This document shows positions 16,777 through 25,524 of a DNA stretch of 64,000 nt, piece by piece (the stretch's first letter is position 1; the number at the start of each line of letters is the position of its first letter). The DNA comes from Streptomyces sp. LHD-70 (lineage in GTDB: Bacteria > Actinomycetota > Actinomycetes > Streptomycetales > Streptomycetaceae). The stretch covers positions 1 to 64,000 of the forward strand of contig NZ_JAVIFW010000032.1 of NCBI RefSeq assembly GCF_031157275.1, written 5' to 3'. The notes beneath the pieces are model-generated. The model was not told the DNA's origin, did not search any database, and was given only the letters and a program-made list of their open reading frames with translations. The position numbers and the translations under genes were made by a program.

Positions 16777-17373
16777 ATGGGCGACTACTTCGAGCGGATC
16801 GTTGACGTGGAGGTGACCGGCGAGGAAGCCGGGCCACTCGCGGAGCGGATGGTGGACTGGATGGTCGCCGAGGGCCTGATCACGCGTGAGCTGTCCGGCG
16901 ACGGGGTTTTCAGCCATCCCGTGACCGAGGGCTACGTGCCAGGTCCCAACTGGCCGCGAGCCGTTGCCGACTCCTCGAACCCGGACTGGGTGCCCGGCCC
17001 GGTGGCTGTCATCGTCGGGCGGGACCATTACGTCGGCGGTCAGGGAGTCGACTCAGCGTCACGCGCCTTCTGCCCGCGCTGTCAGAGCGAGACGGTGATC
17101 ATCAACTACCCGGAGGAGTTCGAGGCGGACGACGAGGTCTGGCAGCCGTTCGAGGACGCCATCGCCGCCTGGAAGGAGACGGGTGAGGGGAGTGCCCCCT
17201 GCTCCACCTGCGGCGCCTCTGCCCCGGTCACCCAGTGGCAGTGGGATCCCGAATTCGCCGTGGGCGCCCTCGCCTTCGACTTCTGGGACTGGCCGGAGCT
17301 CTCCGCCAATTTCTGTGAGACGTTCAGCCGGCAACTGGGACACCGCACTGTGGAGCACGGGGGCAAGGTCTGA
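16777..17373 (+). CDS. Hypothetical protein with CxxC pairs (zinc-ribbon-like), 198 aa
   Basis: The sequence MGDYFERIVDVEVT opens a protein with two CxxC pairs, FCPRCQSE near residue 93 and CSTCGAS near residue 147, which together could bind one zinc ion. The rest is acidic and rich in Trp. GTG 16768 and ATG 16777 are both possible starts; ATG is chosen because GGTGGGGA precedes it at a normal distance. I do not recognise a characterised family. A rho-independent terminator follows at 17420. Confidence 0.75.
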   Translation: MGDYFERIVDVEVTGEEAGPLAERMVDWMVAEGLITRELSGDGVFSHPVTEGYVPGPNWPRAVADSSNPDWVPGPVAVIVGRDHYVGGQGVDSASRAFCPRCQSETVIINYPEEFEADDEVWQPFEDAIAAWKETGEGSAPCSTCGASAPVTQWQWDPEFAVGALAFDFWDWPELSANFCETFSRQLGHRTVEHGGKV

Positions 17374-17419
17374 CGGGAGCCTCACACCTCAACGCGGGGA
17401 AATCCCCTCGCGCATCCAT

Positions 17420-17453
17420 CCAGCCTCTGCGTCAAAAGGCTGGCTGTGTTTTT
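17420..17453 (+). terminator. Rho-independent terminator
   Basis: CCAGCCT and AGGCTGG form a 7-bp stem around a ten-base loop, followed by CTGTG and a run of five T. This is one of the few classic T-tailed terminators in the window and it ends the gene at 16777-17373. Confidence 0.8.
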
Positions 17454-17597
17454 GCTCTTCCGCGGTCTCTACCCGATCAGCCTGGTGTGGTTCCCGGCTT
17501 GGTCCGGTGGGTTTCGGTGAGGAGGGGGTACAGGTGCGCCGGTCGAGGTGGCCGCGGCGCGTTCCGCGGGCGTGAGGGTGGGCCGTTCGACGGACCG

Positions 17598-18158
17598 TCA
17601 GCCGCCGATCAACGTGCCCGGCGGGATCTCCGTGTTCCTCGCCTTGTCGCCCAGCTGGTCGTCGTACTGGCCCTGACGCCAGACCAGCAGCTTGAACTGC
17701 TCCGGAGTGAGCACGCCCCGCCACGGGGTGCCGCCCGGGCAGAACACGCCCTCGCAGCCGTAGCAGTAGTGGGCCGGGCTCCACAGGGGGTCGGCGAGCG
17801 CATGGGCGGCCTCCAGGACCTTCCGCTCCCGGCCGTCCTTGCGGATGACCTTGATGGTGAAGACGATTCCGAGGACCGCGATCGCGCCGCCGGTTGTGAA
17901 GACCAGGAGCTGCTTCTGCACGCCGAGCCACGCGAGGAGAAACGTGACGCCGGCGCCGGCCAACAGACTCAAGATCACACCCTCGATGAAGTGCGAACAG
18001 CCGTCATGGCTGATTGCCGGACCTTTCGCCAGCCGATTCTCCAGGTCTTTCTTCATCGAGCCCTTGCCGGACCGCGCCTTCCCGACCGTACGCACCTCGT
18101 TCCCGCCACAGCGCGGACACTGCGGAACGACCTGCTGAGTTATACCTTCCGATGCCAT
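17598..18158 (-). CDS. Membrane protein with zinc-ribbon ends, 186 aa
   Basis: The N-terminal QCPRCGGNEV forms half of a zinc ribbon. Residues 55-105 contain two hydrophobic helices (EGVILSLLAGAGVTFLLAW and LLVFTTGGAIAVLGIVFTI). The C-terminal part has YCYGCEGVFCPGG, a second cysteine cluster, and LTPEQFKLLVW. It is probably a cytoplasmic-facing membrane protein. ATG 18158 is used because upstream sequence is Arg-rich and unlike the rest. The function is unknown. Confidence 0.75.
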   Translation of the reverse strand: MASEGITQQVVPQCPRCGGNEVRTVGKARSGKGSMKKDLENRLAKGPAISHDGCSHFIEGVILSLLAGAGVTFLLAWLGVQKQLLVFTTGGAIAVLGIVFTIKVIRKDGRERKVLEAAHALADPLWSPAHYCYGCEGVFCPGGTPWRGVLTPEQFKLLVWRQGQYDDQLGDKARNTEIPPGTLIGG

Positions 18159-18531
18159 GAACGGGACGTTAGTACGGCGCCGGTGAGACCCGACGAACAC
18201 CCCCGTCGCCTCTACTTCCGCTTCACTTCCCGCAGTTGCTCAAGCTTCAGCCCCTCAGCCGCCTCCGCACGACGGGCCGCCGTTTCCGCCGCCACACCAG
18301 CTGACCGACGTACCGTCGGAGAAGAACGCCGGGGTCGTGTACGACGAGTTGTTGGCCCGCGTGCGGGCCGCGGTTTCCATGTGCGCACGGAACGCCCGGC
18401 CTGGGACCTGCAGGTGGAAAGCGCCCTCCATCCGGGCCGACGAACCCTCAACACGGTTCGTCGGCCCTGGTCGGAGGGCGCTCGTGCAGGCACTGCACCG
18501 TGGCCGCCGGCACCCCGGCGGATCGGCGCCG
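18159..18531. other. Intergenic region with a large hairpin
   Basis: A short frame near 18300-18375 (LTDVPSEKNAGVVYDELLARVRAAV) resembles the end of a degraded gene I cannot name. The terminator of lpdA lies at 18421-18481. Otherwise I see no gene. Confidence 0.4.
18421..18481. terminator. Large two-part hairpin terminator after lpdA
   Basis: GCGCCCTCC (18421-18429) pairs with GGAGGGCGC (18473-18481). Inside it GGGCCGACGAACC pairs perfectly with GGTTCGTCGGCCC across an eight-base loop, giving more than 20 paired bases. It starts 50 bases beyond the leftward lpdA stop. Confidence 0.8.
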
Positions 18532-19935
18532 CTACATGTTGATCATGTGGCCCGCGAGGCCGTGGACGGCCTCCTTGACCGCCTCGCCCAGGGTCGGGTG
18601 AGCATGGACGTTGCGCCCGACCTCATGGACCGTCAGATCCCACTGCTGGGCCAGCGTGAGCTCGGGCAGCAGCTCGGTGACCTCGGGCCCGATCAGGTGC
18701 GCGCCGAGCAGTTCGCCGTACTTCCCGTCGCTGATCACCTTGACGAAGCCGACCGCTTCGCCCAGCCCGTGCGCCTTGCCGTTGGCGGAGAACGGGAACT
18801 TCATCACCTGGACATCGAAGCCCCTGTCCTTCGCCTGGGCCTCGGTGTAGCCGAAGGACGCGATCTGGGGCCGGCAGTACGTGGCCCGCGGAATCATCGC
18901 GAAGTCCGCCTCCATCGTCTCCGCACCCGCGATGGTCTCGGCGGCGATCACCGCCATCGCCTCCGCGGCATGCGCAAGCATCAGCTTCGCCGTGACATCA
19001 CCGATCGCGTAGATGTGCGGGACGTTCGTGCGGCCACGGCCGTCCACATCGATGGCACCGCGGTCGGTGAGCTGCACGCCCGTTCTGTCCAGACCGTAGC
19101 CTTCGACCCGCGGCTGGAAACCGATGGCCTGCAGCACCTTGTCGGTCTCCAGCACCTGCTGGGCACCGTCCTTGCCTGTGACAGTGACCCTCACCTTCGG
19201 GCCGGAGTCGTCGATCGCGTCGACGCGGGTGGACGTGAGTACCTTGACGCCCAACTTCTTGTAATGGCGGGACAGTTCCCTGGAGATGTCGGCGTCCTCG
19301 GCCGGCACCATCCGGTCCAGGAACTCGACGATGGTCACGTCCACCCCATAGTTGCGCAGGACGTACGCGAACTCGACACCGATGGCACCGGCTCCCGCGA
19401 TCACGATCGACTCGGGCAGAGCCTCGGAGAGGATCTGCTCCTCGTACGTCACGACGCGGGGCGACAGCGAGGTGCCCGGCAGCAGCTTGGTAGTGGCGCC
19501 GACAGCGATGATGCAGTGGGCGAAGGTCACCGTCTCGGTGCGGCCGTCGGACAGGGCCACTTCGAGAGTGCGGTCGTCGACGAACGTCCCGCGGCCGTCA
19601 TACTCGGTGATCTTGTTCTTGTTCATCAGGTAGTGAATGCCGCGCACGCGTCCGTCGGCGACCTCCCGACTGCGCCGGAACGCCGCGCCGTAGTCGAAGC
19701 GGACCTGGCCGTCCACCTCGATCCCGTACGTCTGCTGCTCGTCCCGGAAGAGGTGGGCCACCTCGGCATTCCGCAACAGCGCCTTCGACGGAATGCACCC
19801 GACGTTCAGGCATACGCCGCCCCAGTACCGCTCCTCCACCACGGCGACTCGCAGGCCCAGTTGAGACGCCCGTACGGCCGCCGTGTATCCGCCGGGGCCG
19901 GCGCCCAGCACCACAAGGTCAAAGTAATCACTCAT
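18532..19935 (-). CDS. lpdA: Dihydrolipoyl dehydrogenase, 467 aa
   Basis: This flavoprotein reoxidises dihydrolipoamide with NAD in 2-oxo-acid dehydrogenase complexes. The FAD motif VVLGAGPGGYTAA is at the N-terminus, the redox-active disulfide is in GGVCLNVGCIPSK near residue 40, and the NAD motif is IAGAGAIGVEF near residue 180. The second FAD motif is IYAIGDV, and the C-terminal dimer domain has the catalytic His-x-x-x-x-Glu context NVHAHPTLGEAV. Length and ends match complete family members. It is a single-gene unit with a strong terminator. No E1 or E2 gene is nearby, so it is probably one of several paralogues. Confidence 0.97.
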   Translation of the reverse strand: MSDYFDLVVLGAGPGGYTAAVRASQLGLRVAVVEERYWGGVCLNVGCIPSKALLRNAEVAHLFRDEQQTYGIEVDGQVRFDYGAAFRRSREVADGRVRGIHYLMNKNKITEYDGRGTFVDDRTLEVALSDGRTETVTFAHCIIAVGATTKLLPGTSLSPRVVTYEEQILSEALPESIVIAGAGAIGVEFAYVLRNYGVDVTIVEFLDRMVPAEDADISRELSRHYKKLGVKVLTSTRVDAIDDSGPKVRVTVTGKDGAQQVLETDKVLQAIGFQPRVEGYGLDRTGVQLTDRGAIDVDGRGRTNVPHIYAIGDVTAKLMLAHAAEAMAVIAAETIAGAETMEADFAMIPRATYCRPQIASFGYTEAQAKDRGFDVQVMKFPFSANGKAHGLGEAVGFVKVISDGKYGELLGAHLIGPEVTELLPELTLAQQWDLTVHEVGRNVHAHPTLGEAVKEAVHGLAGHMINM

Positions 19936-20095
19936 GTTTTCACGGTAGTTGGGCTCCCGCGCAAGGTCCGCGTCGGGTGACGCGCAGGGGCACCCTGGTC
20001 GACAGCGCGGGATCGGACGGCGATCAGATCCTGATCACAGAACTGGAGCCCGACCGGATCACCTCCACCTGTGAGTTGTGACAGGAGGCAACAGC

Positions 20096-20275
20096 ATGCC
20101 CGCCAACGCTGCTGCCCATGTCCGGGTCGCATGCCCGTCGCGGGACCTGCGGGCGGCTGAGCGGTTCTGGGCCCTCGGACTGGGGCCCGCGGAGAGCGCG
20201 TCCCGGCCCACAACCCGTACTGGGACACCTGGGTGTGACTGTGCGGGATCCGCGCTGCCAGCCCCGCGGATGGGT
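20096..20275 (+). pseudogene. VOC/glyoxalase-like protein, N-terminal fragment
   Basis: ATG 20096 opens HVRVACPSRDLRAAERFWALGLG, the first beta-alpha unit of vicinal-oxygen-chelate proteins. After about residue 35 the sequence loses the fold and changes composition, and the remaining modules of the usual 120-residue protein are absent. It is a truncated relic. Confidence 0.6.
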
Positions 20276-20288
20276 ACCTGCTGGCCGG

Positions 20289-20323
20289 CGACCGTGAGGG
20301 AACACGGAGTTCCCTCACGGTCG
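20289..20323. terminator. Perfect 15-bp stem terminator
   Basis: CGACCGTGAGGGAAC and GTTCCCTCACGGTCG pair perfectly around ACGGA. The hairpin lies 20 bases after the leftward MFS gene stop and is one of the strongest in the window. Confidence 0.85.
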
Positions 20324-20342
20324 TGGTTGTGGAGTGGGTCGG

Positions 20343-21569
20343 TCAGGTGGTTGCGAGCAGCGCCACGATGGCCGGGCCGAAGGCGGCGCCGAGGAGGTAG
20401 CAGAGGTTGAACAGGCCGATGGCCGAGGGGCGTTCCTCGTCGGGCAGGGCGGAGGTGGCCTGCACGGCGAAGACGCCCTGGCCGGAGGCGGCCGCGATGG
20501 AGGCGAGGGCCTGGGCGGCGAGCAGTACCAGGGACGTGGTGCCGAACTCGGTGACCACCGGTGCCGCGATGCCGAAGAGGAGCAGCACGATGATGATCGG
20601 ACGGCGGCCCAGGCGGGCGGAGGCGGCGACCACGAACCAGGACAGGGTGCCGCCGAGCACCAGCGGCCATACCATCGCGATGCCGATCTGGCCGGCCGAC
20701 CAGGTGGTGTGCTCGCCCAGGCGGTCCGGAATGGCGAACATCAGGCCGAAGTTGACCACCGCGAGGACGAAGGCGAGGACGGCGGCGATCAGGAACGCGG
20801 GCTTGTCCACCACCACCGCGGGCACGAATCCGCGCGGCTTGGACCGCAGGTGCCGGATGAGCAGCAGCAGGGCGGCGGCGGAGGCCAGGGTGGCCGGCAA
20901 CGGGTAGTGCGGGACGAAGACTAGGGCCGTCACCAGCGCCGTGAGCAGCACCGCGCCGAGGGCGTCGAAGTGCTCGCGGGAGGGCTCGCTGTGCGCGCGG
21001 CGCAGCACGGCGGGGACGGCGAGGACGCTGAGCACCGGCAGGGCGAGCGTCAGCTTCCACGACAGCACGTCGTTGGCCAGCGAACCGGCCAGCGGCGCGG
21101 TCGAGCCGACCACTGCGAGGGACGCGGTGACCAGGCCCATGCGCAACGGTGAGGTGTCGGCCAGGTGCATCGCGGCGGCGGTCAGGCCCGCGGTGCCCAG
21201 GGCCTGCAGCGCGCAGCCGGCGATCAGGGCAGGCAGCACGGGCACGGCGAACACCAGCGCCGCACCGGCGATGACCAGCAGCGCGCACACGCTCAGCGCG
21301 GTCCGCGCGCCCTTGTGCCGCAGCAGCCCCGCCATCAGCGGGGTGCCGACGGCTATGCCCCAGCCGAACGCGGTGACCGTCCAGGTGACGGCGTCGGCCG
21401 AGGTGCCGAGGTCCCCGGCGATGGTGTCCAGCACCAGGGACGGCCCGGCGATACCGAAGGACAGCGGGCCCGCGATCAGCGCGAGCAACAGGGCGGGAAC
21501 GGGACGGGCAGCCGGTGACCGCCCTTGCCCTGCGGGGGCGGTTGCCGGAGTGGTCGTTGAGTCAGGCAT
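20343..21569 (-). CDS. MFS transporter, 408 aa
   Basis: This is a twelve-helix major facilitator protein of the DHA1-like drug/arabinose exporter type. It starts ALLLALIAGPLSFGIAGPSLVLDTIAGDLGTS and carries the TVTAFGWGIAVGTPLMAGLL helix-2 region with the following GLLRHKGARTAL loop; the mid-protein loop is short. GGAG lies eight bases upstream of ATG 21569. The gene is followed by a strong terminator and preceded by a short ORF (21713-21868) in the same orientation. The substrate is unknown. Confidence 0.88.
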   Translation of the reverse strand: MPDSTTTPATAPAGQGRSPAARPVPALLLALIAGPLSFGIAGPSLVLDTIAGDLGTSADAVTWTVTAFGWGIAVGTPLMAGLLRHKGARTALSVCALLVIAGAALVFAVPVLPALIAGCALQALGTAGLTAAAMHLADTSPLRMGLVTASLAVVGSTAPLAGSLANDVLSWKLTLALPVLSVLAVPAVLRRAHSEPSREHFDALGAVLLTALVTALVFVPHYPLPATLASAAALLLLIRHLRSKPRGFVPAVVVDKPAFLIAAVLAFVLAVVNFGLMFAIPDRLGEHTTWSAGQIGIAMVWPLVLGGTLSWFVVAASARLGRRPIIIVLLLFGIAAPVVTEFGTTSLVLLAAQALASIAAASGQGVFAVQATSALPDEERPSAIGLFNLCYLLGAAFGPAIVALLATT

Positions 21570-21712
21570 CGGTTCTCCACGGTGTGCAGGTGGTCGGTGG
21601 GGGTGCGGTCAACCCGGGGCACTGAGCCAGGTGCCGCGCACCAGCGGGGCCCGCGCCACCACGTTCCTCCATGCGGAGGTTCCCCGCGGAAGACCCAGCC
21701 CACTTGGGAGGA

Positions 21713-21868
21713 CTAACCGGAGATCCACTCGCCGCCCGCACCCTCGGGGCTCCACTCGGCGCTGCGCGGCAGGTCACTGACGACGGCACAGACGCCCTCG
21801 GGGCACGAGGAGATCCCGAATTTCGCGCAAAGCTCGAACAGAGGCGACATCTCGATGACGGTCGGCAT
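21713..21868 (-). CDS. Candidate small ORF, 51 aa, Cys-containing
   Basis: ATG 21868 to TAG 21713 encodes MPTVIEMSPLFELCAKFGIS and onward, with cysteines at residues 14, 22 and 27 and the end EWSPEGAGGEWISG. About 88% of third codon positions are G or C, which is coding-like and higher than the surrounding non-coding DNA. A downstream ATG at 21850 and an upstream GTG at 21889 are alternative starts; no strong ribosome site is visible. It lies 143 bases upstream of the MFS start on the same strand. I recognise no family; a short peptide or a relic C-terminus are both possible. Confidence 0.45.
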   Translation of the reverse strand: MPTVIEMSPLFELCAKFGISSCPEGVCAVVSDLPRSAEWSPEGAGGEWISG

Positions 21869-22222
21869 GCCGACGAATCTGCCGACCACCGGTGGAGCCG
21901 GTCAACGAGGGCCTACCGGGTTCGTCAAGTTCGCGCGGACGCTGGCGCGTCAGGTCTTCGCACGGGTCCGCCCGTGGCATGAGCAGTTGGCATGGACAGG
22001 GCGGCCGGCCGCTGGCTCTGCCCCTTCCGACGTCAACGATCATCTGGACCGAGGCCCTGAGCCACCACGGCATACCGCCGGGAGCGCCGACGTCGCGAAC
22101 GTAGCCGACCGCACTGAAGCCGGCGCTCTTTCACTGCGCGGCCACACCCGATATCGGCGCACCAGCGCTGCCGGGCCAGGCCCTGGCCCCGACCACGAAG
22201 GGAACAGAGCGACTCCGCAATC
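21869..22222. other. Non-coding stretch of about 350 bases
   Basis: I see no gene. Frames on both strands here are short or lack recognisable motifs. Confidence 0.5.
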
Positions 22223-22483
22223 GTGCGCACCACGGTCGGCCGCATCGCGGGCGAACGCGCCGACGAAGTGACCGTCTATCGCGGCGTACCGTACGCGCGC
22301 CCCACCGGAGAGCTGCGCCTCGCCTCGCCGCAGCCGCCCGAACCCTGGGACAGGGTGCGCGATGTCAGCGGTACGTGGTTCTCGTACTACGACGGAGGAA
22401 CCGTCAGCGAACCCAAGGCCTTGGATATCGACATGGTCCCGCTTGCAGAGAGTCGGTACGAAGAACTCCACCTCCACGGGTAA
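22223..22483 (+). pseudogene. Carboxylesterase type B, N-terminal fragment
   Basis: GTG 22223 opens TVGRIAGERADEVTVYRGVPYARP and then LRLASPQPPEPWDRVRDVSG, the first 50 residues of type B carboxylesterases. The sequence then diverges and stops at 86 residues, while the family is about 500. The catalytic serine and histidine regions are absent. It is a truncated relic. Confidence 0.75.
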
Positions 22484-22690
22484 CTCACCGGAGCGCGATG
22501 GGACCGTGCGGCGTCATACGACTGCCCTCGCCCGCGTTCCGGTGGAAGACCAGGCGTCCGTCCTGCCATCTCCTGAACCCGTCGAAGTACACCGTCTGCC
22601 GCGACGACCGTGAGGACAGGCCTCGAAGTTGTCGAGGCAGGCGAGGGCGGCAACGGCTGACGCGGCTCGGAGACGACGAGTCCGGGCTCC

Positions 22691-23134
22691 CTACCGCGCG
22701 GCAACCGGCGTGTTCTGGGCCATGCGAATGCGCCACTGCCCGGAGGCGTCCCGCATCAATGTCATCGCCAGGATGCCTTCCATGGGATCACTGCCGGTCC
22801 CCGTCTGCAGGTCGGCTCCGGCAGACCTCTGGCGCGCATGAGCCACAGCAACCTCCGGCGTGAGGAAGGCGATGCTCTCGACGGTGTAGGTCACCGTGAT
22901 GTCAGCCAAGGGGCCGCCCTCGGCGAAGACGAAGGACTGCGCCTGGTACAGGCGATCGGCGCCGAATACCAAGTTGCCACTGAAATTGACGAAGACTGTG
23001 TCCGGCGAGAAGAGATCATTCATTGCCTTGGCATCGTTCTGATTGAACGCGGCCTCGTAGCGGGCCACGACCTCGGCGACCTCGTCTTTGCCGCTCGAGG
23101 TTCCGGCCTCTTTGATTACGTGCACACTCGTCAT
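22691..23134 (-). CDS. SgcJ/EcaC-type NTF2-fold protein, 147 aa
   Basis: The protein starts with a helix (EVAEVVARYEAAFNQNDAKAMNDLF) followed by SPDTVFVNFSGNLVFGAD and a beta sheet ending GQWRIRMAQNTPV, the pattern of SgcJ/EcaC family DUF4440-like proteins. ATG 23134 is preceded by GAGGAG six bases away. Members are small ligand-binding or enzymatic domains; the specific function is unknown. It stands alone, and an IS relic lies upstream. Confidence 0.82.
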   Translation of the reverse strand: MTSVHVIKEAGTSSGKDEVAEVVARYEAAFNQNDAKAMNDLFSPDTVFVNFSGNLVFGADRLYQAQSFVFAEGGPLADITVTYTVESIAFLTPEVAVAHARQRSAGADLQTGTGSDPMEGILAMTLMRDASGQWRIRMAQNTPVAAR

Positions 23135-23239
23135 GGACAACTCCTCGCTAGACGGTACGACTTCATCACATGGTTCGACATCGAGACCCAGCCTCGTACC
23201 TCAACCGCACTTGATTTCAACTGTGTTCAAGACATCATG

Positions 23240-23790
23240 TGGAACTCAGGGGATCCGGGGGCGTTCGGAAGTGTCCGTGCTCGGCCGACCAACCCGCCCA
23301 TCAACGGCACCAGGGCCGGCTGTCGTGCAGGTTCGCCGCGCAGATGCCCACCGAGATCGGCAGGCCGTTGCGGTCGCAGATGACATGGATCTTCGACCTG
23401 CTTCTCCGCGATCGTCGGATTCGGTTGTCCCGTCAAGAACCCCCCTTTCACCGCGCGGACGCTGATCGGGTCGATGGCGCAACGCGTCCAGTCCACACCG
23501 CCGTTGGTGCCGAGCTGGTCCAGCAGCACACGGTGCAGCTTGGCCACATCCGCGCCGCCGACCAGACCGTAAAGCGCCGGTGCACTGTCTGCCAGGAGGT
23601 GCCGAACACCGGCGGCAGCTGCCGCCGGTGTGCCCCGTGGTGGCCACGATGACGACCGCCGCCAGCACCGCGCGGTCATCGCACCGCCGCTTGCCCCGCC
23701 TTGCGGACGTACCGGCGCTGCCGGTGCCACGTCCTGGAACAGCCCCACAACGCATGCGGCACCAGCCGCTCAACGACCCCCATGCCCGGA
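23240..23790 (-). pseudogene. IS5-family transposase relic
   Basis: Reading leftwards, VVERLVPHALWG (about 23785-23745), DDRAVLAAVV, then LHRVLLDQLGTNGGVDWTRCAIDPISVRAVKGGFLTG (about 23555-23440) and the NPT...EKQ region appear in different frames. This is the N-terminal half of an IS5-type transposase with several frameshifts and no C-terminal half. Confidence 0.8.
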
Positions 23791-23895
23791 CCAACGAGCT
23801 ACCACCAACCGTGAGCCTCCACGGCCGCCCGCAAGGAAGGCGGCGATCGAGGCGGTTCCGCCCGGTTCTGCCGGCTGCCTGCTGGGTGCTCCAGG

Positions 23896-24552
23896 TCAGG
23901 CGGGCGTACTGGCGGCGTCGACCAGCCGACGGACCGCCTGCACATCCCCGTCGACCGCGAGCACACCGGCCTCGACCGCGTCAGCGAGTGAGCGCTCCCG
24001 TCGCAGGACCGCCTGCAGCGTGTGCTGGTCGGTCGTCACTCTGGCATCCGGCTCCCCGGGGTACTCGCCGCGGCGCACGTCACTGAGTGCGCCGTCGACC
24101 ACGACCAGGTGGTAGACATCCCGCTCCAGCTGGACGCGGTAGGTCGCCGACCACGGCGCACCGGCGTCGCCGTTGAAGTATGCGCGCAGGCCGAGGAATA
24201 CGGTGTCCGCGCTGACCTCGCCGGCCAGCGGCACCACCGGCGAGCGCATCCCCCACCGGCGCAGCGCGGCGAAGACCGGCTCCAGCTCGGCGCCCCACGG
24301 GGTGAGTTCGTACACCTTCGCCGCCGCCGGAGGCGGCAGCGTTCGCCGCCTCAGCACCCCGACTCGCTCCAGGTCCCGCAGTCGCTGAGTGAGCACGCTC
24401 GGGCCGATGTCCGGCAGCGCGGCGGCGAGATCTGCATAGCGCCGCTGGCCGAGCCGCAGCTCGCGCACCACCAGCAGCGCCCAGCGCTCACCGATCATGT
24501 CCAGCGCATGCGCGATGGGACACGCCTGTCCGTAACTGCGCCGCTCGGCCAC
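23896..24552 (-). CDS. HxlR-family winged-helix regulator, 218 aa
   Basis: The N-terminal part CPIAHALDMIGERWALLVVRELRLGQRRY...LPDIGPSVLTQRLRDLE is a textbook HxlR DNA-binding domain with the conserved N-terminal cysteine. The C-terminal 100 residues form an added SCP2-like or ligand-binding domain seen in Streptomyces HxlR proteins. It is divergent from an alpha/beta hydrolase gene, and the gap carries an inverted repeat that is its likely operator. Confidence 0.9.
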   Translation of the reverse strand: MAERRSYGQACPIAHALDMIGERWALLVVRELRLGQRRYADLAAALPDIGPSVLTQRLRDLERVGVLRRRTLPPPAAAKVYELTPWGAELEPVFAALRRWGMRSPVVPLAGEVSADTVFLGLRAYFNGDAGAPWSATYRVQLERDVYHLVVVDGALSDVRRGEYPGEPDARVTTDQHTLQAVLRRERSLADAVEAGVLAVDGDVQAVRRLVDAASTPA

Positions 24553-24580
24553 CGTCTTCCTCTCACCCGGAAACGCTTTT

Positions 24581-24616
24581 CTACTAAAACGGTAGCACGA
24601 GCTATGAATTTAGTAG
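24581..24616. promoter_or_regulatory. Inverted repeat between HxlR and hydrolase genes
   Basis: CTACTAAA (24581-24588) and TTTAGTAG (24609-24616) are perfect 8-bp arms with 20 bases between them, in the divergent promoter. HxlR dimers bind AT-rich palindromes of this kind, so this is the probable operator. Confidence 0.65.
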
Positions 24617-24667
24617 TAAGTTCCTCGCGCACCAGCCACCCACCAACTACCCACCGAGGAGGCCACC

Positions 24668-25524
24668 TTGAGTTCCGAACAGATGCTGCACGTCAACGGG
24701 GTAGACCTGTGCACACAGACCTTCGGAGACGCCTCCGATCCCACCGTGCTGCTCATCGGCGGCGCCGAGGCCTCCATGGACTGGTGGGACGACGAACTGT
24801 GCGACCTCCTCGCCGCCGGCGGCCGGTTCGTGATCCGCTATGACACCCGGGACACCGGCCGCTCCACCACCTTCCCGGTCGGTGCACCGACTTACGACGG
24901 CGAGGCACTGATCGCCGACGCCGTCGGGCTGCTCGACACGCTCGGCATCGCCGCCGCACACGTCGTGGGGGTCTCCATGGGGGGCGGCATCGCGCAGCAC
25001 ATCGCCGTCCACCACCCCGACCGAGTGGCCGCCCTGACCCTCATCTCCACACCCCGGGCGGCCCCGGCGGCCCCGACCACCCGGACCTGCCGCCGATGAG
25101 CGAGCGCCTGGCGAAGATGTTCGCGGAGCCGTCGGAGGACGCCGGCCCCGACTGGTCGGATCGCGAGGCGGTGATCGCGTACTACCTCGATGGGGAGCGG
25201 GCTTTCGCCGGCTCCATCCCGCTCGACGAGCCGCGGCTGCGCCGCATCATCGGCCGCGCCTACGACCGCAGCCCGGACATGTCCGCCGCGCAGAACCACT
25301 GGATGCTGCAGGGTGCCGAGCCGGTCCGGGACCGCCTCGGCGAGATCCGCGTGCCCGCACTTGTGCTGCACGGCACCGAGGACCCGCTGTTTCCATACGG
25401 CCACGGCGAGGCGCTGGCCCGCGAGATCCCAGGCGCGAAGCTGCTCCCACTGCCGGGCGTGGGCCACCAGATGCCCCCGCCCCAGACGTGGAACACCGCG
25501 GTGCCCGCGATCCTCGCCCTCTGA
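24668..25524 (+). pseudogene. Alpha/beta hydrolase, frameshifted
   Basis: TTG 24668 follows GAGGAGG (24656-24662). The first frame gives HVNGVDLCTQTFGDASDPTVLLIGG, the nucleophile elbow GVSMGGG and ALTLIST. Near 25050 the frame shifts by one; the continuation in the next frame (PGGPGGPDHPDLPPMSERLAK... to VGHQMP) has the catalytic Asp region HGTEDPLFP and the His in GVGHQMP. The two parts together make a normal hydrolase of about 285 residues. It is either a genuine frameshift mutation in a C/G-rich run or an assembly error. Confidence 0.8.

Noticed and set aside
18337..19980. 547-codon plus-strand frame opposite lpdA
   Set aside because: Antisense shadow; lpdA on the minus strand has complete FAD, NAD and disulfide motifs.
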